Assembly (NCBI RefSeq): GCF_900100315.1
Contig: NZ_FNFF01000013.1
Span: 62,001-126,000 of the forward strand
Direction of reading: 5' to 3'
Length of the DNA: 64,000 bases
From: Streptomyces indicus
GTDB lineage: Bacteria > Actinomycetota > Actinomycetes > Streptomycetales > Streptomycetaceae
The notes beneath the pieces are model-generated. The model did no database searches. It was not told the DNA's origin and was given only the letters and a program-made list of their open reading frames with translations. Shown here piece by piece: positions 25,774-33,941 of the stretch (position 1 is the stretch's first letter; each line of letters opens with the position of its first letter). A program made the translations under genes and the position numbers.

Positions 25774-27237
25774 CTACTTCACGCCGAGCAGCTGCTCGAT
25801 CGGGTCGATCGCGAAGTAGACCAGGAAGAGCGCGGCCGCTCCCCACAGCAGCCAGTGGACCTCGCGCGCCTTGCCGAGGACCGTCTTGATCACCACGTAC
25901 GCGAGGAAGCCCGCGCCGATGCCGTTGGTGATCGAGTAGGTGAAGGGCATCACCACGATGGTGAGGAACGCGGGGATCGCCAGGTCCCAGCGCTCCCAGT
26001 CGATGTGCCGCACCTGCGCCATCAGCAGGAACCCGACCGCGACCAGGGCCGGGGCGGCGGCCTGTGCGGGCACGATCAGGGCGAGCGGGGCGAAGAACAG
26101 GGCCAGGGCGAACAGACCGCCGGTGACGAGGTTCGCGAAGCCGGTGCGGGCGCCCTCGCCGACGCCGGCCGCGGATTCGATGTACGAGGTGTTGGAGGAC
26201 GCGGAGGCCGCACCGCCGGCCACGGCGGCCGCGCCGTCGATGAGCAGCACGCGGCCCAGGTTCGGCACCTTGCCGTCCTCGTCGAGGAGCCCGGCCTCGC
26301 TGGAGATGCCGACGACGGTGCCCATGGTGTCGAAGAAGTCGCTCAGGAGCAGCGTGAAGATCAGCAGCACCAGGGTGACCGCGCCGACCTCGGAGAAGGC
26401 GCCGAAGGGACTGAAGGCGCCGATCAGGCCGAAGTCAGGGGTGTCCACGATCTCGTCCGGGATGCCGGGCACCGTCAGTCCCCAGGCGGCGGGCGCGACA
26501 TCGGCGATCTCGTTGATGACCACCGCGACGACGGTGGTGGCGACGATGCTGATCAGGATCGCCCCGCGCACCTTGCGTGCGAGCAGGGCCACGGTGAGCA
26601 GCACACCGAGGCAGAACACGAGGATCGGCCAGCCCGCGAGCCGCCCCGCGGCGCCGAGCTGCACGGGGACCGAGCCGGTGTCGCCGGGGATGCGGGTGGC
26701 GAAACCGGCGTCGATGAAGCCGATGAACGCGATGAACAGGCCGATGCCGACACTGATCGCGTATTTGAGCGCGGGCGGAATGGCGTGCATGACCGCCTCG
26801 CGCAGCCCGGTGACCACGAGCACGCAGATCAGCACGCCCTCGACGAACACCAGGCCCATCGCGTCGGGCCAGCTCATCTGCGGTGCGAGCTGGAAGGCGA
26901 CGACCGCGTTCAGACCGAGTCCGGCGGCGAGCGCGAGCGGCAGATTGCCGCCGACGCCCATGATGACCGTCATGACGGCGGCCACCAGGGCGGTGGCGGT
27001 GACGAGTTCGGCGCCTTCGAGCCGGTTGCCGAACTTGTCCTCGGTGGTGCCGAGGATGATCGGGTTCAGGACGAGGATGTAGGCCATCGTGAAGAACGTG
27101 GCGAAGCCGCCGCGTATCTCACGCCCGAAGGTGGAGCCGCGGTCGGTGATCCGGAAGAAGCGGTCCACCGGGTTCACCGGCGGCGGCTGCGGCGGTGTCG
27201 CGTCGGCCTTCGCGCCTGGCTCTCCTGTGTGTGACAC
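25774..27237 (-). CDS. NCS2-family nucleobase permease (AzgA-like, xanthine/uracil/adenine type)
   Basis: The product has 487 residues with about 12-13 membrane segments. Family features include RGGFATFFTMAYILVLNP near the N-terminus, GLGLNAVVAF and the SSNTSYIESAAGVGEGARTG segment typical of AzgA-like hypoxanthine/adenine/guanine permeases. It should import purines by proton symport. The GTG at 27237 begins a short hydrophilic N-terminus. It converges with the PBP gene 68 bases away. The substrate is inferred from family only. Confidence 0.9.
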   Translation of the reverse strand: MSHTGEPGAKADATPPQPPPVNPVDRFFRITDRGSTFGREIRGGFATFFTMAYILVLNPIILGTTEDKFGNRLEGAELVTATALVAAVMTVIMGVGGNLPLALAAGLGLNAVVAFQLAPQMSWPDAMGLVFVEGVLICVLVVTGLREAVMHAIPPALKYAISVGIGLFIAFIGFIDAGFATRIPGDTGSVPVQLGAAGRLAGWPILVFCLGVLLTVALLARKVRGAILISIVATTVVAVVINEIADVAPAAWGLTVPGIPDEIVDTPDFGLIGAFSPFGAFSEVGAVTLVLLIFTLLLSDFFDTMGTVVGISSEAGLLDEDGKVPNLGRVLLIDGAAAVAGGAASASSNTSYIESAAGVGEGARTGFANLVTGGLFALALFFAPLALIVPAQAAAPALVAVGFLLMAQVRHIDWERWDLAIPAFLTIVVMPFTYSITNGIGAGFLAYVVIKTVLGKAREVHWLLWGAAALFLVYFAIDPIEQLLGVK

Positions 27238-27330
27238 GGCGTTGCTCCTGAGGGGTCAGGGTGCGGGTGTTGGCTGGATTGTTCCCCTGAGTCGGCCGGT
27301 TCAGGTTTTCGCCGTGTTACGGATTGGGGG

Positions 27331-28110
27331 TCAACTCGGCTGCTGCGCCTGCCGGTTGCCCACGTCGTACGTCACGCCCTCGCGCGCGAAGCCGGTGGGG
27401 CCGCCGAAGACCGCGGCGGCGCGGGAGGCCGCTGCCGCCGGGGTGAGCCCGGGCCCGACATGGCTGACGAGCAGCTCCCGTGGCCCTGCCGCACGCGCCA
27501 GCCCGCCCGCGTCCTCCGGGGTGAGGTGCAGCCGCAGGCCCGGTCCGTGCCGGTCCAGGTACGCCTCGGCGAGCAACAGGTCCGCGCCTTGGGCGAGTTG
27601 GGTCAGCTCCGGGCCCGGCCCGCTGTCGCCCGTATACGCGAGGACGGCGCCCTCGTACGTGATCCGGGCGCCGTATGCCTCGATGCCGTGCGGCACGGCG
27701 TGGCTGACCAGGACGGCGCCCCCGAGGGTGAGCGTCGCGCCGTCCGCGAGCGCGTGGAAGGCGAACACGTCGGCAAGGGGCCCGAGTTCCGGCTTCCCGT
27801 AGAACCCGGCGAGGCGCCCGGGCGCGGCGGCAGGGGCGTACACCGGGATCGGGCGTCCTGTGCGCAGCCCGCCGTCGGAGATCCCCGCCTCGGCGGCGAT
27901 CAGGTCGGCCCAGTGGTCGGAGTGCAGATGACTGATCCAGATCGCGCTCAACTCGCCCGGGTGGACATGCCGTTGCAGCTCGGCGAAGGTGCCCGGCCCC
28001 GCGTCCATCCACACCGTGGCCCCGCCCGCCCGCACCAGGTAGCCGGAGCAGGGGCGGCCGGGCAGCGGGTGCGGGGCCGCGGTGCCGAGCGGGGTCACGG
28101 AGAACGTCAT
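27331..28110 (-). CDS. MBL-fold metallo-hydrolase
   Basis: The product has 259 residues. The metal motif His61-x-His63-x-Asp65-His66 (SHLHSDHWADL) and the later AYTGDSGPGPE and LLVSHVGPG segments give a complete metallo-beta-lactamase fold, resembling RNase Z-like or small phosphodiesterase-type hydrolases. The substrate is unknown. The ATG at 28110 lies six bases downstream of TAGCCT (minus strand) and lacks a ribosome site, a pattern of leaderless genes. Confidence 0.88.
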   Translation of the reverse strand: MTFSVTPLGTAAPHPLPGRPCSGYLVRAGGATVWMDAGPGTFAELQRHVHPGELSAIWISHLHSDHWADLIAAEAGISDGGLRTGRPIPVYAPAAAPGRLAGFYGKPELGPLADVFAFHALADGATLTLGGAVLVSHAVPHGIEAYGARITYEGAVLAYTGDSGPGPELTQLAQGADLLLAEAYLDRHGPGLRLHLTPEDAGGLARAAGPRELLVSHVGPGLTPAAAASRAAAVFGGPTGFAREGVTYDVGNRQAQQPS

Positions 28111-28159
28111 CGGGCGAGGCTAGCCCGGGACGGGACCGCGGGCCGGGCGGGCCCCGCGC

Positions 28160-28741
28160 TCAGTGCGCGACCCAGCCCGGGTCGCGCCCGCCGAGACCGA
28201 GGGTCCGGTCCAGGAGCGAGGCGGTGGCCGGGACCGGGACGATCGGGCCGAAGAGGCCTTCCCGCTCGGGGCCGTCGGGGGTGGCGGCGACCATGTCGTA
28301 CGAGACCTTCAAGCAGGCCGGGTCGGGGTCGTAGGCCTGGCCCGTGGCGCGGGCCAGATCCCAGCCGTGCAGCACGAGTTCGTTCATGGCGACCTGGCCC
28401 GCGACGGCCGCCGGCAGGTCGACACCACCGGCCTTCGTGAACCCCTCCCAGGCGGCGGGGTCCTGCCAGGACTCGGCGAGCTCCGCGAGGTTCTTCGCCA
28501 GCTCCGCCCGCCAGCCCGGGCCGATGTCCGAGCCCTCCACGTCGGGTGCGCTGTCGGCGGCGGGCCCGAACTCCTTGCGCGCCGCGTCACGGAACGCCGC
28601 GGCCAGCCCCACGATGTGCCCGAGCAGATTCCGTACCGCGAGCGCGGGACAGGGCGTGGGCAGGTCCAGCTGCGCGTCGGTGACGCGGTCGGCCAGCTCG
28701 GTGACGAGCCGGGTCTGGGCACGGAAGTCGATGGGGCTCAT
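28160..28741 (-). CDS. TIGR03086-like metal-binding / DinB-superfamily protein
   Basis: The product has 193 residues. A DinB/MDMPI-like four-helix protein is suggested by LPTPCPALAVRNLLGHIVGL at the N-terminus and NELVLHGWDLARATGQ in the middle, which place the metal-binding histidines. These proteins are thought to use mycothiol or a metal, but the reaction is not known. ATG 28741 is chosen because GAGGAG lies five bases upstream; a GTG two codons earlier is less well placed. Confidence 0.83.
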   Translation of the reverse strand: MSPIDFRAQTRLVTELADRVTDAQLDLPTPCPALAVRNLLGHIVGLAAAFRDAARKEFGPAADSAPDVEGSDIGPGWRAELAKNLAELAESWQDPAAWEGFTKAGGVDLPAAVAGQVAMNELVLHGWDLARATGQAYDPDPACLKVSYDMVAATPDGPEREGLFGPIVPVPATASLLDRTLGLGGRDPGWVAH

Positions 28742-29237
28742 GCGCACTCCTCAGTTCGCCGGGACGGTCACCCGGGCGTACAGGGGTGACTGCCGGCGGG
28801 CGCGAAACTCATCGGCGGACGCACCTGGGCCGCCCCCGGGCCGGGGGGCCGCGCGCCACGGCCGCGAGCGGACGGCGGAGAGGACGGGCGGATGGCGAGG
28901 GAGGACGGGGAAAGGGCGGATGGGGAGAACGGGGCAGACGGTCGGGAGGGCCAGGCATGACGGGGCGGTTGAGGCCTGACGCCGGGAGAACCGCCACAGG
29001 CGGTGGAACGGACGGGCGCAGGACGCGGGACGGACAGGCGCCGACGACAGGCCGAACGGACGCACCAGGCGGGACGGACGACCGCGGGCGACAGGGCGAA
29101 GGGGCGCGGGCGGCAGGCGGGCACGCCCCGCCCGTGCTCCCGCGCGCCCACCCTGAGCCACCTCCCCTCCTCATCTGAGGTCCTGAATAGGGCACCTGCC
29201 TTACGCGCGCCACCGCGCCCCGGACCAGCCTTGCCTC
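28742..29237. other. Intergenic region with purine-skewed low-complexity sequence
   Basis: This 496-base gap is open in several frames on both strands, but the predicted peptides are Arg/Gly/Pro-rich and without family features, so I call no gene. The plus strand between about 28880 and 29130 is rich in G and A with recurring GGACGG and GGGCGGA words. CAGCCT six bases before ATG 29238 may be the -10 box of the next gene. Confidence 0.45.
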
Positions 29238-30437
29238 ATGTCATGGACCACAGCCCGCGTCCTGCGCGACCGCAACGCAAGTCTCTATCTGGGCGCCGTC
29301 GTCGTCTCCGGCTTCGGCTCCGCCGCCCTGTGGCTGGCCGGCGGCGTGTGGGTCAAGGACCTCACGGGGTCGAACGCGCTCGCCGCCCTCGCCACCTTCG
29401 CCCTGTGGCTGCCGGCCCTCGCGGGCCCGCTCCTGGGCACGCTCGCGGACCGCGTGCCCCGCCGCCCGCTCCTGATCGGGACGAACCTCGGTATCGCGGT
29501 CCTGCTCACCTCCCTGTTCACGGTGGACTCCGCCGGTCACCTCTGGATCCTGCTCGCCGTGCTGCTCCTGTACGGGGCGGGCGGCGTCGTCCATGACGCG
29601 GCGGAGGCCGCGCTCGTCGCCGCCGCCGTCGACAAGGAGCTGCTCGGCGACTTCAACGGGCTGCGCATGACCGCGAACGAGGGCATGAAGCTGCTCGCCC
29701 CGCTCGCGGGCGCGGGCCTGTTCGCCGCGTACGGCGGAGCGGCGGTGGCCCTGCTCGACGCCGTCACGTTCGCGGCGGCGGCCGGCCTGTACAGCCTGCT
29801 GCGCGTGCGCGAGGAGCCCCCGGCCCCGCCCGCGGACGGCTGGTGGCAGCGCACCGCCGAGGGCGCACGCCATCTGTGGGCCCATCCCGTTCTGCGCCCG
29901 CTGGCCTTCACGGGCGGCTTCACCATGCTGCTCTCTGGGGTCAACGGCGCCCTGATCTTCGCGGTGGTCGACGAGGGACTCGGCCACTCCCCCGCCTACA
30001 CGGGCGCGCTGTACGCGGTGCAGGGCGCCGGTTCCGTGGCGGTCGGCCTCGTCTCCGGCCCGCTCCTGCGCCGCCTCGGCGAGCGCACCTTCGCCGCCGC
30101 GGGCCTCGCCCTGTTCTCGGTGGCCGTGGCGGGCCGCGCCCTGCCCTTCGACGCGGTGGCCCTCGTGTGCAGCGCGGCCATCGGCGCCGGTCTGCCGTGC
30201 GTGCTCATCGCCGTGCTCACAGCGGTGCAGAAGCAGACGCCGGACGCCCTCCTGGGCCGGGTCGCGGCGACGGCCAACACCTTGGTGTACGCACCGACCG
30301 CCGTGGCGCTCGGCCTGGGCGCGGGCCTGGTCGCCGTGGCCGACCACCGTCTGCTCCTGGTCGCGCTCGGCTGCGCGGGTCTCATCGGCGTCCCCGCCCT
30401 GATGCGCAGCGGGCGCGCGGTCGAGGTGACGGCGTAG
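29238..30437 (+). CDS. MFS transporter, 12-TM exporter type
   Basis: The product has 399 residues and 10-12 hydrophobic segments. The loop motif GPLLGTLADRVPRRPLLIG is the MFS motif A. The fold resembles EntS/MDR-type exporters of the DHA3 group. The substrate is unknown. The ATG at 29238 is the first credible start. It is flanked by non-coding DNA on both sides and is probably monocistronic. Confidence 0.87.
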   Translation: MSWTTARVLRDRNASLYLGAVVVSGFGSAALWLAGGVWVKDLTGSNALAALATFALWLPALAGPLLGTLADRVPRRPLLIGTNLGIAVLLTSLFTVDSAGHLWILLAVLLLYGAGGVVHDAAEAALVAAAVDKELLGDFNGLRMTANEGMKLLAPLAGAGLFAAYGGAAVALLDAVTFAAAAGLYSLLRVREEPPAPPADGWWQRTAEGARHLWAHPVLRPLAFTGGFTMLLSGVNGALIFAVVDEGLGHSPAYTGALYAVQGAGSVAVGLVSGPLLRRLGERTFAAAGLALFSVAVAGRALPFDAVALVCSAAIGAGLPCVLIAVLTAVQKQTPDALLGRVAATANTLVYAPTAVALGLGAGLVAVADHRLLLVALGCAGLIGVPALMRSGRAVEVTA

Positions 30438-30441
30438 CAGA

Positions 30442-30489
30442 CCGTTGAACCGTTGAACCGCTGAACCACTGAACCGCTGAACCACTGAA
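30442..30489 (+). repeat. Six-copy 8-base tandem repeat
   Basis: The unit CCGTTGAA/CCGCTGAA/CCACTGAA occurs six times in a row starting four bases after the MFS stop. Copies 3-6 alternate between CCGCTGAA and CCACTGAA. No function is evident. Confidence 0.85.
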
Positions 30490-30667
30490 CGAGCAGATCA
30501 CGGCGGTGCGGGGCAGGGGCGCGCGAGGCGGTTCGGGGTGTGGGGAGCGGGGAGACTTTCCCCACGCGGTGTACCGGGCTCACAGCAGGCTCTAAGATCC
30601 CCGAAAACTTCAATCTCGTACATGAGTCCAGGAACACACCGCACGGATCCCGCCGTCTGGAGTCTCG

Positions 30668-31603
30668 ATGACCGCTCAGTCCGAAGTTTCCGAGGTACTG
30701 CCCCGCCCCCGCAGCCTCTCCGAAGTGAACGGCTGGTTCCGGGCCGTGGACCAGACCCTCTTCGACTGGTTCCTGACCTACCAGAAGGAGCGCGGTCAGC
30801 AGGGCGATCTCCTCGAGCTCGGGGCCTACCTCGGCAAGAGCGCCATCCTGCTGGCCCACCACCTCGGTGAGTCCGAGCGGTTCACGGTCTGCGACCTCTT
30901 CGACTCGCCCGCCCCGGACGACCACAACTCGCGCGAGAACGACAAGTCGTACGCGACCCTGACCCGCCGCGGGTTCGAGGCCAACTACCTCTCCTTCCAC
31001 CCGGAACTGCCCACGATCATCCAGGCGCCCACCTCCGTCGTCACCGACGAAGTGGCCGCGCACAGCTGCCGTTTCGTGCATGTCGACGCCTCTCACCTGT
31101 ACGAGCACGTGCGCGGCGATGTGATCGCCACCCGTGAACTCGCCACGCCGGACGCCGTCGTGTCCTTCGACGACTACCGCTCGCCGCACTGCCCCGGCGT
31201 CGCCGCGGCCGTCTGGGAGGCCGTGGCCAACGAGAAGTTCAACCCGGTCTGCGTCACGGAGAAGAAGCTGTACGGCACCTGGGGCGACCCGGAGCCGCTG
31301 CGCGCCGCGCTGCTCGCCTGGCTCGGGACGCGGTCCGACCTGCCGTACGAGGTGCAGCAGGTGATGGGCCACAGCCTGGTGAGAGTCGACGGCGGCAAGG
31401 CCAAGGCGCCCAAGCTGCCGGTGTCGAAGTGGAAGGCCCTGCCCGCCCCCGCGAAGGGTGCCGCGCAGCCGGCCGGGGCCAAGCCGGCCGCCAAGTCCGC
31501 CGCGCCGCGCACCACTTGGCGCAAGCTGGCGAAGGATCTGCTGCCGCCGCTGGTCACGCGGGCGATCGTCGCCCAGCGCGCGCGTCGCCGGGCGGCACGC
31601 TGA
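30668..31603 (+). CDS. Class I SAM-dependent methyltransferase with basic C-terminal tail
   Basis: The product has 311 residues. The SAM-binding start is GDLLELGAYLGKSAILLAHH, followed by VCDLFDSPAPDD and CRFVHVDASHLYEHVRGDV, the pattern of methyltransferase family 24-like enzymes. The last 60 residues are Lys/Ala/Pro-rich and then strongly basic (RRRAAR end), which could bind the membrane or a polyanion. It is 115 bases upstream of two wall-polymer enzymes on the same strand, so it may methylate a sugar of that polymer. The ATG follows CTGGAGT. Confidence 0.82.
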   Translation: MTAQSEVSEVLPRPRSLSEVNGWFRAVDQTLFDWFLTYQKERGQQGDLLELGAYLGKSAILLAHHLGESERFTVCDLFDSPAPDDHNSRENDKSYATLTRRGFEANYLSFHPELPTIIQAPTSVVTDEVAAHSCRFVHVDASHLYEHVRGDVIATRELATPDAVVSFDDYRSPHCPGVAAAVWEAVANEKFNPVCVTEKKLYGTWGDPEPLRAALLAWLGTRSDLPYEVQQVMGHSLVRVDGGKAKAPKLPVSKWKALPAPAKGAAQPAGAKPAAKSAAPRTTWRKLAKDLLPPLVTRAIVAQRARRRAAR

Positions 31604-31718
31604 TCCCTCGTCCCCAGCGGCCGGCGCCCGCAACCTCTGACGGCCCCCCACTGCAATCCCGTTCCCCCCAGCCGCGCAGCGTCACCCACGAGACGTCTGC
31701 ACGAAAGTGATCAGCTCC

Positions 31719-33938
31719 ATGCCCCAGTTCAGTGTCATCGTCCCCGCCTACGACGTCAGCGGGCACCTTGCTCTCGCTCTTGAGTCCGTGCTCGCCCAGC
31801 CCGTCAGAGACATAGAGGTCCTCGTCGTGTGCGACGTTCCCGGCTCGTCGAGCGCCCACGTCGCCGACCGGTTCCGGCACCGGGACGACAGAGTCCGCAT
31901 CCTGTGGTCACCACCGGAAGCAGGCCTGGGCGGAGCCCGCAACACCGGCATACGGGCCGCCACGGGCCGGTATCTCCTCTTCCTCGACGGCGATGACACG
32001 TACGTACCGCACGCTTTCACCGCACTGGAGCGGCGGCTCGCGGCAACGGAGCATGTGGACGTCCTGGTCTTCGGGCACGAGCGGACCCACTGGTGGGACG
32101 GCGAGCAGGGCAATCCGCTGGAGGACCTGCTGCGCCGGCTGCCCGCCGGGGTCTTCACCCCGGACGAGGCCCCCGCCCTGACCGGGGTGCGACTGCCCGC
32201 GTGGAGCGCGGCTTGGCGGCGGGCGTACGTCGAGGAACATCGACTGGCGTTCAGCGAGAAGCACTTCACGGACATTCCGTGGGGCGTGGCGGCAGTCGGC
32301 GAGGCCGGGCGGATAGCCGCCCTGCGGGGGGTGTTCCTGCACCATCTGCTGCGCCGCCAGGGCAGCAGGCTGCAAGGCCCCGGTCCGCACCACCTCGAAC
32401 TCCTTGACCAGGCCGAGGCGGTGTTCGCATACGCGGCCGAGCGGGGGCTGCCCGCACGCCGGGCCCACCGCGTCTTCGAGGAGCTGACCGGGGAGATGTT
32501 CCGCCCGGCCGCCCGGACCCGGCTGCTGCCCGCGCGGGACCGCAGGGCGTACTTCCGGCGGGCCTCGGCCCTTTACCGGCGCCACAGGCCCGAGGGATTC
32601 ACGCCGCCGGGCGGCAGCCTCGGGGTGCAGCACCGGCTCCTCGCGGCCGGCTCGTATCTGGCGTTCGCCTCGCTCAGGGACGCCAACAGGGCGGCGGGCA
32701 AGGCGAGTTCGCTGCCGCAGGCGGCCCGGGCGCGGCTGCCGAAGCGCAGCATCCCGCGGGTGTACGCACGCCATCTGAAGCGTCCGGTCGACCCGAATCT
32801 GGCGGTCTACTGCTCGTACTGGGGCCGCGGCTACCTCTGCAACCCGGCGGCCATCCACGCCGCGGCAGCGCGGCTCGCGCCCCACATCCGCTCGGTGTTC
32901 CTGGTCACCGAGGAGGCCGTGGACTCGCTGCCCGCGGGCGTCGAGCACGCGGTGATCGGTACGGAGCGCTACTGGGAGGTGGTGGCCCGCGCCAAGTACC
33001 TCATCAACAACGCCAATTTCCCTGGCGCCGTTGTCAAGCGACCGGGCACCGTGCACCTGTCCACGCAGCACGGCACCCCGGTCAAGAAGATGGGCGCCGA
33101 GCAGGCGCAGCACCCGGTGACGGTGGCCGGTAGCGGGGACACCGCCGCTCTCCTGCGGCGCACCGACCGCTTCGACTACATGCTCAGCTCCAACCGGCAC
33201 TCCACCGAGGTGTGGCAACGGGAGTACCCCTGCGCCTACGAGACCCTGGAGTACGGCTACCCCCGCAACGACGTCTATTACTCGGCCACGGCCGACGATG
33301 TCCGGCGTATCCGCAAAGAGCTGGGAATCCCTCAGGGCAAGACGGCGCTGCTGTACGCGCCCACCCACCGCGACTACGCGACCGGGTACGACGCCCGGCT
33401 CGACCTCGCCGCGTTCTGCGAGGCCGTCGGCGAGGACTTCGTGGTACTGCTGCGGGCCCACTACTTCTATGACGAGGGGCAGAGCAAGACGCTGCGTGGC
33501 CAGGTCATCGACGTCACGCACCACCTGTCGTCGGAGGAGGTCTGCCTGGCCGCCGACGCCTTGATCACCGACTATTCGTCGATTTCGTTCGACTACGCGC
33601 ATCTGGACCGGCCCATCGTCATCTATGCCGACGACTGGGACGTCTACCGCGACCTGCGCGGTGTCACCTTCGACCTCCTGGCGGACGCGCCGGGGCCGGT
33701 CGCCCGCACCGAGGAGGAGCTGACGGAGATCTTCCGCTCGGGGGCGTATGCCGACGCCCGGTCCGCGGAGCGGCGTGCCGCCTTCCGGGAGCGGTTCTGT
33801 GCCTTCGACGACGGTCTCGCGGCCGAGCGCGTGGTGCGCCGGGTGCTGCTCGGGGAGGGCCCCGAGTCGCTCCCGCCATCCGTGCCGCTCACGGAGCGCA
33901 CCCCGGCGCCGGCCGCCATCCCCCTCGCAAGGAGCTGA
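31719..33938 (+). CDS. Bifunctional GT2 glycosyltransferase / CDP-glycerol glycerophosphotransferase, paralogue 1
   Basis: The product has 739 residues. Residues 1 to about 330 form a GT-A (family 2) domain with SVIVPAYDVSGHLALALESV and the metal motif LFLDGDDTY. From about 355 on there is a TagF-like domain (Glyphos_transf) with STQHGTPVKKMG, GYPRND and TDYSSISFDYAHLDRP. It should build a glycosylated polyol-phosphate wall polymer at the inner membrane face. The sequence where GT2 enzymes have a VDDxS motif reads VCDVPGSS here, so the glycosyltransferase half may be altered. ATG 31719 aligns with the start of paralogue 2; GTG 31707 adds four residues. Confidence 0.87.
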   Translation: MPQFSVIVPAYDVSGHLALALESVLAQPVRDIEVLVVCDVPGSSSAHVADRFRHRDDRVRILWSPPEAGLGGARNTGIRAATGRYLLFLDGDDTYVPHAFTALERRLAATEHVDVLVFGHERTHWWDGEQGNPLEDLLRRLPAGVFTPDEAPALTGVRLPAWSAAWRRAYVEEHRLAFSEKHFTDIPWGVAAVGEAGRIAALRGVFLHHLLRRQGSRLQGPGPHHLELLDQAEAVFAYAAERGLPARRAHRVFEELTGEMFRPAARTRLLPARDRRAYFRRASALYRRHRPEGFTPPGGSLGVQHRLLAAGSYLAFASLRDANRAAGKASSLPQAARARLPKRSIPRVYARHLKRPVDPNLAVYCSYWGRGYLCNPAAIHAAAARLAPHIRSVFLVTEEAVDSLPAGVEHAVIGTERYWEVVARAKYLINNANFPGAVVKRPGTVHLSTQHGTPVKKMGAEQAQHPVTVAGSGDTAALLRRTDRFDYMLSSNRHSTEVWQREYPCAYETLEYGYPRNDVYYSATADDVRRIRKELGIPQGKTALLYAPTHRDYATGYDARLDLAAFCEAVGEDFVVLLRAHYFYDEGQSKTLRGQVIDVTHHLSSEEVCLAADALITDYSSISFDYAHLDRPIVIYADDWDVYRDLRGVTFDLLADAPGPVARTEEELTEIFRSGAYADARSAERRAAFRERFCAFDDGLAAERVVRRVLLGEGPESLPPSVPLTERTPAPAAIPLARS

Positions 33939-33941
33939 CCC

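Noticed and set aside
28751..29178. Several open frames of 100-136 codons on both strands
   Set aside because: All are Arg/Gly/Pro-rich, overlap each other and lack a ribosome site or motif. High GC content makes such frames common by chance.
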